A stretch of DNA of 64,000 nt from DASXUG01 sp036504995 (GCA_036504995.1 DASXUG010000010.1:62001-126000); one strand, 5' to 3'. Shown: positions 1-9,878, numbered from the stretch's first letter. Translations and numbers: made by a program. The notes: a model not told the origin generated them from the sequence alone.

Positions 1-1495
1 CAGCATTCTTCAGGGTTAAGTCTTTAATTCCCGCCCACGCAGTGCTCAAACCAGATACGGCATTGTTGCCATCATATAGTAAAACCGTACTATCCTTCCC
101 TGCCCCTTGTATCACAACATTTTTATCCAACCTGACTGAATATTTCAAATAACATACCCCAACAGGCAACTGAATAACGCCGCCGCCCACGCTTGTTAAA
201 TAGCGCACGCTTTCATTTAAGGCATCACTATCATTTGTATGTCCATCGCAACTCACATGATATTGCAGGTTTGGGCTGTTTTTAGGATCAAGCACATTTT
301 CAGCAATAGCTTTAAAACCTGCTCCCCAGCCTACCCCCAATGCAAAGGGATCAGCTTGTGGCAGCCTCAATACAGTAATATTGCGATCGAGCTTAGTAAA
401 ACCATCACCACTATTATTACTGACTGAAATATCAGCACTTGCACCTCCGCTGATAATTGAAGGGGCGGTCACCACCAGCATATGCTCAGAGCTTTTTGTC
501 ACATCAACAAATGCTGTTGCACCATTCACCAAGACTTTGGGAGCAAATCCAGCCATCAACAAACTTCTACCCAGTATGCGAAATGCCCCTCCAGGAGCAA
601 TAGCCGTAGTGTCTAGATGATAAGGCTTTGCTGCATTAAGCTTCACCAAATCACTCGTAGCGACATCGCTTACCACTTGCGCAGCAAGAAAACCTTTCAC
701 TGTGGCAGGTACTTTAAATGATACCCAAACGCCACCGTAGGTATTAATTACAGGTACCTCTTGACTACCATCCGCCGTTACAAGCTGTACCTTAGGCACA
801 GCACCAAAATTTTCGCCCTGTAAGCCGACTATATCACCAGCCTTAGCACTCAATGGTGCATTAAATATCACTGGTTTTACTGGAGCAATCATTGCTATAT
901 TGGCTGGCTTATTGACACTTGGCGCTGGTAACACAGGGGCAGGAGCCCCTCTGGTAGCAGATGTATTTGCACTAGCTTCAGTCTGAGAGCCAGCACTCAA
1001 ACTGGCAGTAGACGGACTAATTGGCTGAATAGCCGCATTCGCAGTAGAGATAGATGCACCTGACACCATTCTGCTTGCACCTGATGCTGTCAGTCCATTG
1101 CCACTAAAATCAGCGCGCACTCCACTCGAATTGTATCCCCGCGTAAAATTTGGCGCCTGCCCTAAGCTAACCGAGATTGGATTACTCGTTATTCCACCGT
1201 TGGCAACTGCAACTGAAAGATTACCTGTTGCAGATGGCGGCAGTTTAAACGATAGCCAACCGCCACCATAAGCTGACTGCGGTTGAATTTTTTGTGCGCC
1301 TTTATCACTCGTTAAAATAACCTGCGGATCTTGACCAAAACCACTTCCTCTAAGCCGCACTATGCCACCTGCTTTGGAAATAGCAAGCACACTAGAAATC
1401 ACAGGATTCTCAGCCGCAAGCGCCTCGCTTAACAAAAGATGTGTTAACGAGATTACCATCATTAACCTAATTAAGTTCAGAGCTAATTTAGGCAT
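1..1495 (-). CDS. Secreted pectate-lyase-like beta-helix protein with TIG-like repeats (3' end outside window)
   Basis: An open frame of 498 codons runs from an ATG at 1495 off the left edge. The start is chosen because AAGGA lies 7 bases upstream; the in-frame ATG at 1510 has no such site. Residues 1-28 look like a signal peptide ending ALA-A. Residues about 30-110 and 206-288 are two similar TIG/IPT-like beta-sandwich repeats, sharing a YGGxWxSFKxP core; a third, weaker one covers 290-378. From about 412 the protein resembles the pectate lyase 3 family, with CDGHTNDSDALNESVRYL followed by GGGVIQLPVGVCYL, which starts a right-handed beta-helix. The probable role is an extracellular polysaccharide lyase, epimerase or binding protein. 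As the last visible member of the exopolysaccharide operon, it may trim or bind that polymer. Substrate and catalytic residues are not visible because the C-terminal half is missing. Confidence 0.75.
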   Translation of the reverse strand, partial: MPKLALNLIRLMMVISLTHLLLSEALAAENPVISSVLAISKAGGIVRLRGSGFGQDPQVILTSDKGAQKIQPQSAYGGGWLSFKLPPSATGNLSVAVANGGITSNPISVSLGQAPNFTRGYNSSGVRADFSGNGLTASGASRMVSGASISTANAAIQPISPSTASLSAGSQTEASANTSATRGAPAPVLPAPSVNKPANIAMIAPVKPVIFNAPLSAKAGDIVGLQGENFGAVPKVQLVTADGSQEVPVINTYGGVWVSFKVPATVKGFLAAQVVSDVATSDLVKLNAAKPYHLDTTAIAPGGAFRILGRSLLMAGFAPKVLVNGATAFVDVTKSSEHMLVVTAPSIISGGASADISVSNNSGDGFTKLDRNITVLRLPQADPFALGVGWGAGFKAIAENVLDPKNSPNLQYHVSCDGHTNDSDALNESVRYLTSVGGGVIQLPVGVCYLKYSVRLDKNVVIQGAGKDSTVLLYDGNNAVSGLSTAWAGIKDLTLKNA

Positions 1496-1510
1496 GGGGA
1501 AATCCTTCAT

Positions 1511-1812
1511 AAAATACATCAAAAAATTGGGGTTGTGGTTCACGACACAACATAACGAATTTGTTCACCCTTAAAACCATCACTCAGGAAAAATTTATCA
1601 AGTACCAAAAAAATCTAATGAACCAATCTCGAATAAAATACTGTCCGATTTTTATAATTTTGAATTGGCAATTAACCAATGATTGAATTGCGGTGCCACG
1701 TAAGTACTCCGCAAATATGGAAAAATACTAGCAAAATAAAGAAAAAAATGCGATTGAAAAAATACCAGTGTGTCCAAAAATGGCAGGAGAAATAAAATAA
1801 GTAATCAACGGA
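1511..1812. other. AT-rich intergenic region without a recognised gene
   Basis: This stretch lies between the acyltransferase gene and the beta-helix protein gene, both on the minus strand. I see no convincing ORF, hairpin followed by a T run, or repeat. It is long enough to carry a separate promoter for the beta-helix gene, but I cannot single one out. Confidence 0.4.
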
Positions 1813-2949
1813 TTACTTTAGCTTTAAGGCCTTCATTACCTCAACCCTAAATTGATTAGTGTGTCTTTCAAACAACCACCAAAAAGCAGAGCCAACCAAT
1901 ACTAATAAAAGAAACCAAGCAATTAATTGAGTATACGATGCAAAGCTAGGCACCATCCTAGCGGATGGATAATAAAAAACACCAATTAATAAAACTAGTG
2001 GGAAGTGTGATAAATAGAGGGAGTATGATATCTCAGATAATCCGCGACTAATTTTTGTAAAGCAACGGATACACGTTTTAGGTGCTTCGCAATGCGCTAA
2101 ACCCAAACAAAAAGTAGCAAAACTAGCGCCTAAAACAATGTCGATCGATTGACCAACGTGTAACTTGCTATAAAAAAGCAACCCGAAAAAGAGTATTGCA
2201 GTTAAAGAAGTATATAAAGCCCCTAACTTCACCCATCTCTGTAATGCCCAATACAAACAAACGCCAAAAACCCAAATTAAAAAACCATATCGCATTGCAA
2301 CAGGCATAATCATAAATATTGTAATAGCCAAGGCAAGCGACAACATCTTTAACAATTTATTCGAGTAATCTGTGAAACCACCCATTGCATTTATTACCAT
2401 AGGGAAAAGTAAGTAATACCAAAATTCATTTGCCAAACTCCATAATGGCCCATTCACTCCAAAAACAGGTGAAATAATTGTTTGTAAGAAAAATACATTA
2501 CCAATCAATGTGACGAACGAAGTTGAATACTCGCCACTATTAGGGCCTGAGTGCCAGATTTCATTAAACTGCCCACTCAGCACAGAAGGAGCATATCCAG
2601 CCAATGTCAGACCCACCAAATAAGTGAGTAAAAGTGCAGGGATTAAAACTACCCACAAACGACTAATGCGGGCAACCATATAGTTAAACCAATTGAATTT
2701 GTCTATATTACGTAGTACAGAGCCCCCAACAAAAAAGCCGCTGAGCACAAAAAACATCATGACTGATTGATGACCTAATCCAGTAATGTAGTAGATAAGC
2801 TTATCAATTGAGCTAGGAGAAGTAATTTGTCCATAATCCTCCAACACAACCACGCGTAAGTGGGAAAAACAGACCATCATTGCAGCTAAGCCACGAATTA
2901 AGTCGAACCATAAATAACGTTGGTCGTGTTTCAAATAAAAATCACTCAA
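1813..2949 (-). CDS. Acyltransferase family 3 membrane protein (probable exopolysaccharide O-acetyltransferase)
   Basis: A 378-residue polytopic inner-membrane protein of the acyltransferase 3 (OafA/NodX-like) family. The family motif is near the N-terminus: FDLIRGLAAMMVCFSHLRVV (residues about 16-35) contains the R-G and H expected for acyl transfer. It is followed by MFFVLSGFFVGG. About ten hydrophobic segments follow. The start is a TTG at 2949: an in-frame TAA lies three codons upstream and no ATG precedes the conserved motif. Its place just after the polymerase gene suggests that it O-acetylates a sugar of the exopolysaccharide, using a cytoplasmic acyl donor. The substrate is an inference. 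Confidence 0.85.
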   Translation of the reverse strand: MSDFYLKHDQRYLWFDLIRGLAAMMVCFSHLRVVVLEDYGQITSPSSIDKLIYYITGLGHQSVMMFFVLSGFFVGGSVLRNIDKFNWFNYMVARISRLWVVLIPALLLTYLVGLTLAGYAPSVLSGQFNEIWHSGPNSGEYSTSFVTLIGNVFFLQTIISPVFGVNGPLWSLANEFWYYLLFPMVINAMGGFTDYSNKLLKMLSLALAITIFMIMPVAMRYGFLIWVFGVCLYWALQRWVKLGALYTSLTAILFFGLLFYSKLHVGQSIDIVLGASFATFCLGLAHCEAPKTCIRCFTKISRGLSEISYSLYLSHFPLVLLIGVFYYPSARMVPSFASYTQLIAWFLLLVLVGSAFWWLFERHTNQFRVEVMKALKLK

Positions 2950-3137
2950 TAATACTTACAGTTAATGAAGAGTATCCGGGGTCTGCTTTTGGTGGTGGTC
3001 TACAGTAAAAAAACAGTAAGAACACGCAACTACTAGAACATATCAGGAAAGTGCATTTACTAAAAAAATCAAAAACTTGTTTCCAATATAATAAATCTTC
3101 AAATACAAAATGACCTTAAAGATGCGACCACATCAAA

Positions 3138-4685
3138 TCAGTTATCTTTATATTTTAAGTTTTGAATTTTGTGATTTGGTAGTTTTTTAGTCAGTAATAA
3201 ATAAACAGCTGTCAATATGAGCACAATAGTAATGTCTCGTAGAGATGTAATATATCCCACATAGTCCGCTTCAACGGACAGCATTGTCTGGCAGGTCATG
3301 ATACCAACAAGTGCAGCACCCATTGCAGCCGCCCCATAGTTACGAGCTCTTAGTATTAAAGAAAAAACAATACAGGTGGCTAGTGGTAGAACAAATACAC
3401 CTAACAATCCAAAGTCAATCACACCTGCGGTCAAAATAGAGTTTGCATTGTCGTCTACTGGCAATCCATAATATGGGTTAGCCAGCCCTTCTTCTTGACC
3501 ATACAGCTTATTTGCATACTTACCTGGGTAAATTATGCTTGGGGTAGCTACAATGAGTGCGCGAAAAAAATCCTGTCCTAACATAGGCTCTTTATATGAA
3601 GCCTTTTCTGATAAAGACGCAAAATAGTCAATCACAAAAGTTCTCGTTTTGAGGTTTTCTTTAACAGACTCAGCAATCTCTCCATTTTCGCTTTCCATAT
3701 ACAACTGATAGGCTGCTTGCAAACGATCTTTCAAGGCAACGCTACCTTTCCCAGTATGCTTAACAAAATGTGAATAACCAGCTAACCTTAATGTTAGAAA
3801 TGCAGTCGTCGCAGTTTGTAAAGCAAATACCAAGATACAAAGCATTAGAATATTTTTCAATGTGATAAACTTTTTGGGTCTATTCGCAAAAACTATTGTC
3901 ATTACTAAAATGAACGACGAGAAGATAAATACGCGCCTACCCAGAAAAAATTGAAATAGTAAGAATGTGGCAGCAATTAATAATAAAAAACGTTTTCTTT
4001 TTATATTTTCAGCTTGAAATGCCGCATAAATCGCCAAACTACTCACTGGCGTGAGAAGCCCAGACACCAAACTTGCTACTGCTGAAATTTGTACAGTGTC
4101 TTCGGCATTTTGTATGCCCATAAATCCAATGCTGCCTTTGGCAACCTGAATCAAAAATAGCACGCCGAATAACATACAAAAAATCAGAATTTTTTTAACT
4201 TGCGACTCTGTCAGCTCAAAATGCTTAAAAATATAGCCCTGGCTATCTGCTCGACCAGCCATATGCAATAACCCTGCTGATGCAACACACGATGCTACTG
4301 CACGCACTAGCCAAATTTGAGGGATGAAGTAAGAGAGCTCAGAGGTCGCATTTTCAGCCATAAATGACACTAATGTATTAAGCGACCCTACGCCGTAGGC
4401 AAGCATAAGCGCTACCGCTAGAATATCGTACACTTTAATACTTGCTGGCTGCCAAACACAAAAAATCAGGGCCAGTGCACCTAGACCACCCGCTACAAAA
4501 ATTAACGGGATAAATAGGTCAACATAATCCGCCGCCATATAGCTAACTAGACCAAGAAAAAACTCAAAAGCACCAAATAATAAGATACTCAATTGCAAAT
4601 ACTTATGGTCTTGTGAGCCCGTTGTAGTATTAATCAAAACCTTAGTTTTTGGAAAGTGAACGTAGCTAGATTGACCAAAGCTCAT
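3138..4685 (-). CDS. Wzy-like exopolysaccharide polymerase (O-antigen ligase/polymerase type)
   Basis: A 515-residue integral membrane protein with about 10-12 hydrophobic helices and a large polar loop around residues 300-400. This layout is typical of Wzy/O-antigen polymerase-like proteins, which have low sequence conservation. Such enzymes polymerise lipid-linked repeat units at the periplasmic face. Its ATG overlaps the stop of the upstream glycosyltransferase by four bases (ATGA at 4682-4685), implying translational coupling. The assignment rests on topology and on its position beside the flippase, glycosyltransferase and acyltransferase genes; no catalytic motif is diagnostic. The same topology could also fit an O-antigen ligase. 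Confidence 0.7.
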   Translation of the reverse strand: MSFGQSSYVHFPKTKVLINTTTGSQDHKYLQLSILLFGAFEFFLGLVSYMAADYVDLFIPLIFVAGGLGALALIFCVWQPASIKVYDILAVALMLAYGVGSLNTLVSFMAENATSELSYFIPQIWLVRAVASCVASAGLLHMAGRADSQGYIFKHFELTESQVKKILIFCMLFGVLFLIQVAKGSIGFMGIQNAEDTVQISAVASLVSGLLTPVSSLAIYAAFQAENIKRKRFLLLIAATFLLFQFFLGRRVFIFSSFILVMTIVFANRPKKFITLKNILMLCILVFALQTATTAFLTLRLAGYSHFVKHTGKGSVALKDRLQAAYQLYMESENGEIAESVKENLKTRTFVIDYFASLSEKASYKEPMLGQDFFRALIVATPSIIYPGKYANKLYGQEEGLANPYYGLPVDDNANSILTAGVIDFGLLGVFVLPLATCIVFSLILRARNYGAAAMGAALVGIMTCQTMLSVEADYVGYITSLRDITIVLILTAVYLLLTKKLPNHKIQNLKYKDN

Positions 4686-5713
4686 TGAACAGACTCCAAA
4701 CTCGTACTAACTATTTGCGCCAAGACAGCCTGATTATAATGCTTGTTTTTTGCAAGTCTTGCCTTACCTGCTTCTGCAATAGAGGCTCTTCTAGTTTCAT
4801 CAGCCAATGCATATATACACATCCGTGCACATTCAGCCGCATCTTTCCAAAACAGGGCCTCTACACCCTCTTGGTACATCTGCATATGCTCAGCAGTGCG
4901 TTCTGCACACAATAAACTACCCAAGGCAGGAACCTCAGATGAGCGTGTGGTGTGTTGATCTCGGTTGCCTTTGGACAACAATCCGATACACACCTTTGCG
5001 CATTGAATAGCTTTAGCATAATCACCTCCAGAGATTGATCCGCCCTTCCAGTACGGTTGAAGTGCTTGCCACTCAGGGGCTTTGTGCCAATTACTGCCGC
5101 GTATAGTAAGTGGCACACCGTATTTAATTAATTCGAGCAGAAACCCACCACGCTCTGGCATCCAAGTACCTAAAAACAAAACATCTGAGCTCCACTTTTG
5201 AAGGTCTGCATCGGTCAATTTACGTTGCGTATGGCTAACTTCATCTGCAGTCATAAATACCCGTAGAACTTTTTTTGCCCCTAAAACTTGGGCTTCTTTC
5301 ACATTTTGATCGCGCATTACTACACATAAATCATAATATGGCAGACTCATTCTATAGGCTTTAGAACGTGCACCGTCTCGACCACCTAGTGGGTCATCAA
5401 TATTGTAGTTGATGACTTTTTTAGTATGTTTTCTGAAGAGCGCAATGATGTTAGGCGTCACCCACTCCCCCCCATCAACATAAACCATATCAAACTGCTG
5501 ATTGCCTAAGAACTTTGGTAGTAAACGCAAGAGCCAAGGCGAAAATAGGTGCCCTCCTAACCTCCACGTAATGCGATCTACCCACACGGTTTTAGGTAAC
5601 ATACTACGCAAATCAAGGTGTGTTAGATTGTGCCCCAAACGCCTTAATGCATTAGCGCGATCTAGGCATGTTCCACTGACTGGACCTAAATATAAAATAT
5701 TAAGGATGCTCAC
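4682..5713 (-). CDS. Glycosyltransferase, CgeB-like (Glyco_trans_1_2 type)
   Basis: A 343-residue cytoplasmic or membrane-associated GT-B glycosyltransferase. The N-terminal half starts with a Rossmann-type strand (ILNILYLGPVSG) and carries NYNIDDPLGGRDG near residue 120. The C-terminal half has the family pattern of recognising a host pole (S-E-V-P-A near residue 270) followed by the ERTAEHMQMYQEGVEALFW segment found in CgeB-like proteins. It probably adds one sugar to the lipid-linked repeat unit of the exopolysaccharide. The start is a GTG at 5713 that overlaps the preceding gene's stop by four bases (GTGA), so it is translationally coupled. Donor and acceptor sugars cannot be read from the sequence. 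Confidence 0.8.
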   Translation of the reverse strand: MSILNILYLGPVSGTCLDRANALRRLGHNLTHLDLRSMLPKTVWVDRITWRLGGHLFSPWLLRLLPKFLGNQQFDMVYVDGGEWVTPNIIALFRKHTKKVINYNIDDPLGGRDGARSKAYRMSLPYYDLCVVMRDQNVKEAQVLGAKKVLRVFMTADEVSHTQRKLTDADLQKWSSDVLFLGTWMPERGGFLLELIKYGVPLTIRGSNWHKAPEWQALQPYWKGGSISGGDYAKAIQCAKVCIGLLSKGNRDQHTTRSSEVPALGSLLCAERTAEHMQMYQEGVEALFWKDAAECARMCIYALADETRRASIAEAGKARLAKNKHYNQAVLAQIVSTSLESVQ

Positions 5714-6867
5714 GATAACAACCCTTGGTAAGTCACGACAGCTTGACGCCCATACTCTGCCCAGCCACCTATAGCTTGTACTTTTTTCAAGCTGGCTTCG
5801 CGCATGGCCTTTTGCAAATCAGGGCTATCCGCAAGCAGTTGCAGTTTTTCAGTAATCGCATATGGATTTCTAATAGGTACAATAAACCCCTCTTTTCCGT
5901 TACTGAATAAATCCTCAGCGCCAGTATGTTGTGTGCCAATGACTGGGCAGCCACAAGCCATCGCTTGCGCTTGCACCATAGCCAGCCCCTCTTCTATACT
6001 GGGTAACACCATGACATGGCTACGACTCATCACGTCTTTTAATTTAGCTTGGTCTACGTGTCCTAGCACTGTTATAGATTCATCCCAATGCCCTTTTGTG
6101 CGCATTAAGTTAATAAATGATTGAGATATCGAACCCGCTAACGTGAGCGTTTTTTGCGGATGATGCAATGCTTTATAGGCTTGCAAAAGGTATTGGACCC
6201 CTTTGCGTAATTGCATACCACCAACAAACAAGACATCAAATGTCTCTTGGCTGGGCGTTGTTGTTGGGTGAAATTTGTTTAAATTAACACCATAGGAAAT
6301 TCGCTTGATTTTGTGTTCTGGTACGCCTTGATCAATAAATGAATTAACATTAAAGGTCGAAGGCACCGTGATGCAATCTGCCTCTGCATATTCAGCCTCT
6401 TCACGCGCTATCACCCTAGGGTCTATCCCTAGGTAGTGCTCTCCCCATAGTGCGTATTCTTCAGCCAATAGTTGATCTTGCGTGCGAATATGGGATGAGC
6501 CTCGGTCACAAACATACTTCGCACCCAGTGTTTTAGCTTTGCGACCACTTTTTAATGCAGACCCGGATAAACCCACAAATATATCGCACGCTGGCATATT
6601 GTGGCCTACAAAATAATCTAGGCTCACTTTATCCAGATACTCCCATTGCTTAATGATCCACTCAGGCATTAACCCATTATTGGATATACGCATATAAGGC
6701 GCATGCACCCAAGGAAATGAGTGTATAAGTTGCTGTGGGATTTGTTCAGTTTTTAGCTTAAATCTTGGGTAGCCTGTAAATATTGCATGCAAAATTCCAT
6801 TGCTATGCAGTTCACGCGCCAAATCAAAAGTATGAAATTTACCTGGTGTAGAGAGCACCACTTTCAT
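5710..6867 (-). CDS. Glycosyltransferase family 4 (group 1)
   Basis: A 385-residue GT-B glycosyltransferase. The C-terminal nucleotide-sugar-binding half is clear: DVLFVGGMQLRKGVQYLLQA, then SHVMVLPSIEEGLAMVQAQA, then ACGCPVIGT. In the usual E-x7-E motif of this family the second Glu is replaced by Gln (EGLAMVQAQ); this variant also occurs in some GT4 members. It should transfer a sugar from a nucleotide donor to the growing lipid-linked oligosaccharide at the cytoplasmic face of the inner membrane. Its ATG overlaps the stop of the flippase gene by four bases. The specific sugar is unknown; with gmd/fcl nearby, GDP-fucose is one possible donor. Confidence 0.85.
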   Translation of the reverse strand: MKVVLSTPGKFHTFDLARELHSNGILHAIFTGYPRFKLKTEQIPQQLIHSFPWVHAPYMRISNNGLMPEWIIKQWEYLDKVSLDYFVGHNMPACDIFVGLSGSALKSGRKAKTLGAKYVCDRGSSHIRTQDQLLAEEYALWGEHYLGIDPRVIAREEAEYAEADCITVPSTFNVNSFIDQGVPEHKIKRISYGVNLNKFHPTTTPSQETFDVLFVGGMQLRKGVQYLLQAYKALHHPQKTLTLAGSISQSFINLMRTKGHWDESITVLGHVDQAKLKDVMSRSHVMVLPSIEEGLAMVQAQAMACGCPVIGTQHTGAEDLFSNGKEGFIVPIRNPYAITEKLQLLADSPDLQKAMREASLKKVQAIGGWAEYGRQAVVTYQGLLS

Positions 6868-8168
6868 GAGTGACTCGTCCTTAAAGATGCATTTGGTACA
6901 CGCAGTAGCTGATTCACAAACACGATAGATGCAACGGCAATCAACAACTCCGAAATTAGCATTGCTAAAACCACACCCTCAACTTGCAACCATCGACCCA
7001 ATAAATAAGCTAAGACTACTGAGAATACCGCTACACCCAAAGACCATTTAGCTAGTTTTCCATGCTCATTTGTAGAAAGCAACAATGTACGAGGGACATG
7101 CCACGCCCCCCCTACTGCTGCATATGCCAACATTGTGAGGACAAGCGTGGATTGAAATGGAATGGCGCCATGAGTCCATAACTTTAATAGTAGTGGCGCT
7201 AGAAAATAAAGGACAAATGACAAACCAAAGGCAATAGCTGCACCAAGCCAAATTGCGCGACCATATAAGCCACGAATCGCATTGGCCCCGCCCTGCCCAA
7301 ATGCATGTGAGAATTCAACCCATAATGCGTGGCTAAAGATACTGCTGGCTTGCACAGCCAAACGCGCTAAAGTTCGGTAGGTATTAAAAATAGCCACAGT
7401 ACTTGTGCCAAACAGATAACCTACCAACAAAGTTATTCCTTGAAAACTCAGAGCATTTGATAGTGGGAACATCATAAAAGCTACCGCAGGTTTAAACATC
7501 TCACGTACTTCTTGCCAGCTTGCGTGTTTTAAACCCCATTGTATGCGGCCTTGTGTGCCTTGGTTAGAATATGCAATTGCGATAAGCACCCCTAGTAATC
7601 TGGCGAATAGCATGCCAATTGCAACACTCGAAAAGTGTGCATCCCACCACAAACCAACCATGCCGCCCGACCATTCTGCCACGCGAATAAAGTTACTCAT
7701 CATGGTGCCTAGTGCGTATCTATGCGTAGCACGAAAAATCGCCTCTGCTAGACCACTAAAAAAAGTGACCAGCACCACCATAATCAAAGCGACCAAGGTA
7801 GTTTTATATTCTGCACTTTCAAAGCCCTGCCATTTAACCCAAATAACAAAAGGCAAGCTAACTAGGAAAAGCGTGGAACAGGTACCTAACATAAATAGTA
7901 ACGCACTTTGGAAGGTGCGATTGGCAGCAGTGTAATCCTCTCGCCCCATTGACATGGTCATTTTATTACCTGCCACGCTCACCATACCAACATCGGCCAT
8001 CGAAAAGTAGGAGGGAAGCGCGGTAATGATAATCCACAGGCCGTATCGAGCAGTATCCCAGTAATGCAAAAACAGGGGGAGCGAGGCTAACTGTATACCG
8101 ATAGTGACTAAGTTACCAAAGGTATTAGCGCCCATCGCCGCTGCTATTCGTTTGTGAAACTGCGTCAT
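6864..8168 (-). CDS. Wzx-type polysaccharide flippase
   Basis: A 434-residue protein with about 12-14 hydrophobic helices, in the arrangement of the MOP/PST flippase superfamily. The N-terminus (ANTFGNLVTIGIQLASLPLF, then YGLWIIITALPSYFSMADVG) is characteristic of polysaccharide-biosynthesis flippases. It should move the undecaprenyl-linked repeat unit across the inner membrane for the Wzy-like polymerase encoded three genes downstream. It follows epsI after a 7-base gap and overlaps the next glycosyltransferase by ATGA, so it belongs to the same transcript. Confidence 0.85.
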   Translation of the reverse strand: MTQFHKRIAAAMGANTFGNLVTIGIQLASLPLFLHYWDTARYGLWIIITALPSYFSMADVGMVSVAGNKMTMSMGREDYTAANRTFQSALLFMLGTCSTLFLVSLPFVIWVKWQGFESAEYKTTLVALIMVVLVTFFSGLAEAIFRATHRYALGTMMSNFIRVAEWSGGMVGLWWDAHFSSVAIGMLFARLLGVLIAIAYSNQGTQGRIQWGLKHASWQEVREMFKPAVAFMMFPLSNALSFQGITLLVGYLFGTSTVAIFNTYRTLARLAVQASSIFSHALWVEFSHAFGQGGANAIRGLYGRAIWLGAAIAFGLSFVLYFLAPLLLKLWTHGAIPFQSTLVLTMLAYAAVGGAWHVPRTLLLSTNEHGKLAKWSLGVAVFSVVLAYLLGRWLQVEGVVLAMLISELLIAVASIVFVNQLLRVPNASLRTSHS

Positions 8169-8175
8169 TCTGGAA

Positions 8176-8916
8176 TCACAAGTTTAGAGGCTGACCAATT
8201 AATGCGATTTGCTGACTCTTATTAACTGACATTAACAAATCACTGATGAACTTATCTTGTAGTTTTTTTGCTTTGCTAGGGTCAGTGTCAAGCGTGGAAA
8301 CTCTAAACAGTAAACCATCAGCGATAAACCCGTGTAAACCCAGTGTCATACGCTTGATGTTTAAATCTGTTGGTGGCCCCGAAATAACTTCATCACCTAC
8401 ACGAATCCAATACGTAACTTGCTCTGTTCTATTGCCCATTGTGCCAGTCATTCTAAACAAACCAATTTCGGTATTGCCTACTTTAATTCGTTCTGAGGCT
8501 AGTTGGTCAATTAAAAATCCCTGTGATGAGTAACACGCTTCTGGTCTATGCAATTGTTTAGAGCGCAGTTGCTCATCTCCATAACCGACAGAAAGCATTA
8601 ACACTTCGCCTGTTGGTTTGTATTGATACGCCCGAGTCACTACTTGAGAGTAGACACTACTGACTGCAGCAGCTTGTTCCGGTGATACAACCATGCCGCC
8701 TGAACCATCTCCAGTGTCTACCCAATCTCCAAACTCTTTAGGTACAACTACTTCGAAATCTGGTTTGCCGATATGATTAAACCAAGTGTCATGAGGAGTT
8801 AACCATGTAGCAGTAGCTAAAGAAAGTACCGCCAGCAAAAGTACCAACCAATTTAACATGGGAACATGCTGAAAAACGTTTAATGGTCGAGCTTGCTGAA
8901 TCACAGGCTGATTCAT
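8176..8916 (-). CDS. epsI: Exosortase-associated protein EpsI
   Basis: A 246-residue protein with one N-terminal membrane helix (about residues 22-40) and a periplasmic EpsI domain. The conserved HRPEACYSSQG segment (residues 123-133) supplies His123 and Cys128, the residues that mark the family. EpsI-domain proteins are encoded beside, or fused to, exosortases in exopolysaccharide loci; the exact biochemical role is not established. The ATG overlaps the stop of the exosortase gene by four bases, so the two are coupled, as in the methanolan cluster of Methylobacillus. Confidence 0.92.
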   Translation of the reverse strand: MNQPVIQQARPLNVFQHVPMLNWLVLLLAVLSLATATWLTPHDTWFNHIGKPDFEVVVPKEFGDWVDTGDGSGGMVVSPEQAAAVSSVYSQVVTRAYQYKPTGEVLMLSVGYGDEQLRSKQLHRPEACYSSQGFLIDQLASERIKVGNTEIGLFRMTGTMGNRTEQVTYWIRVGDEVISGPPTDLNIKRMTLGLHGFIADGLLFRVSTLDTDPSKAKKLQDKFISDLLMSVNKSQQIALIGQPLNL

Positions 8917-9878
8917 ACCTTAGTTCTCAGTGGAATCGCAGCACTGGGACTGCTCGACGCTTTTTTTTTGGACAGATAATTGCTGAACATACGTAATAGT
9001 GAGTCCGTCCCCATCATGGTAAATAGGCCAACTAAAAATAAAATCATACCTGCGAAACCATGTAAAAAACCTTGGCCTGCATCATTGCCCCAATAGTAAG
9101 TAATAAGTGCCAAGACCAATACACGTACTACATTAGCAAAAAAAGAAATGGGGATAATCAGTATTGGCAACATAATGTTACGCAGCATTGAAGTGTGTTT
9201 GACCAAATTAAGGTATAACACGCCTAATGCTTCAAGCATAAATAAAGTATGCATCCCTGCACAAGCATCAGCCACCAACAATTGGTATTGTCCGATTTGT
9301 AAAACAATGCCACTTCTGGCGATTGGATAGTCTAGCCAGGCCAAAACATCTGCTGCTACGATGGAAACATTCATCTTAAGAAAGTGGCTAATCACGCTTG
9401 AGATAAAGTTTGGCAATGGCACCATAAACAGCATAAAAATTAACGGGAACCTCAAAGCTTTTACTAGTGGGAAACCACCAATCATTAGCACCACGCCAGT
9501 GAGCGCTATCATGTATGAAGCAGTTTCAATATAGTTAATATCAAGCGCACGGCTCGGCACATAAAGTACCGAGGCTACAATCAAACATAACCACCCGATT
9601 GCGGGGGCGGGCGAATATGCAGAGATACTAACTTCATGCCAACGTTTCCACAGCAACCAAGTAGAAACTGCAAATATAATTGGTCCATGACCATTCTCAG
9701 CATCAGTCCACATACCAGTGGTAATCAGATTCCAAAATGTTGGCACATACATGATTGCGATGCTGGCCAGCAATACCCAAAGCGCTGTATTTTGCTGTGC
9801 GTGCTGACTCAGTTGCTTGAAGATTTGTTTAGCCTCTTCAAATAATGATGTGCTTGGTTTTGAAGTAGATGTGGTCAT
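8913..9878 (-). CDS. xrtB: Exosortase B (XrtB/EpsH), membrane transpeptidase for PEP-CTERM proteins
   Basis: A 321-residue polytopic membrane protein with the exosortase Cys-Arg-His set: Cys206 in VADACAGMHTLF, Arg252 in FFANVVRVLVLAL and His273 in GFLHGFAGM. Exosortases recognise C-terminal PEP-CTERM tripartite signals, cleave them and are thought to transfer the protein to a surface acceptor, by analogy with sortase. The association with epsI, epsD-G and a LuxR-type epsA points to subtype B. One candidate substrate, a PEP-CTERM protein, is encoded at 38178-39056. Length and topology match the family. Beta-type operon order is conserved, except that gmd and fcl lie between epsG and this gene. 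Confidence 0.95.
   Translation of the reverse strand: MTTSTSKPSTSLFEEAKQIFKQLSQHAQQNTALWVLLASIAIMYVPTFWNLITTGMWTDAENGHGPIIFAVSTWLLWKRWHEVSISAYSPAPAIGWLCLIVASVLYVPSRALDINYIETASYMIALTGVVLMIGGFPLVKALRFPLIFMLFMVPLPNFISSVISHFLKMNVSIVAADVLAWLDYPIARSGIVLQIGQYQLLVADACAGMHTLFMLEALGVLYLNLVKHTSMLRNIMLPILIIPISFFANVVRVLVLALITYYWGNDAGQGFLHGFAGMILFLVGLFTMMGTDSLLRMFSNYLSKKKASSSPSAAIPLRTKV

Noticed and set aside
4685..5010. Overlapping plus-strand frames antisense to the CgeB-like glycosyltransferase
   Set aside because: Three frames in different phases cover the same bases; none has a domain, so they are chance openings.
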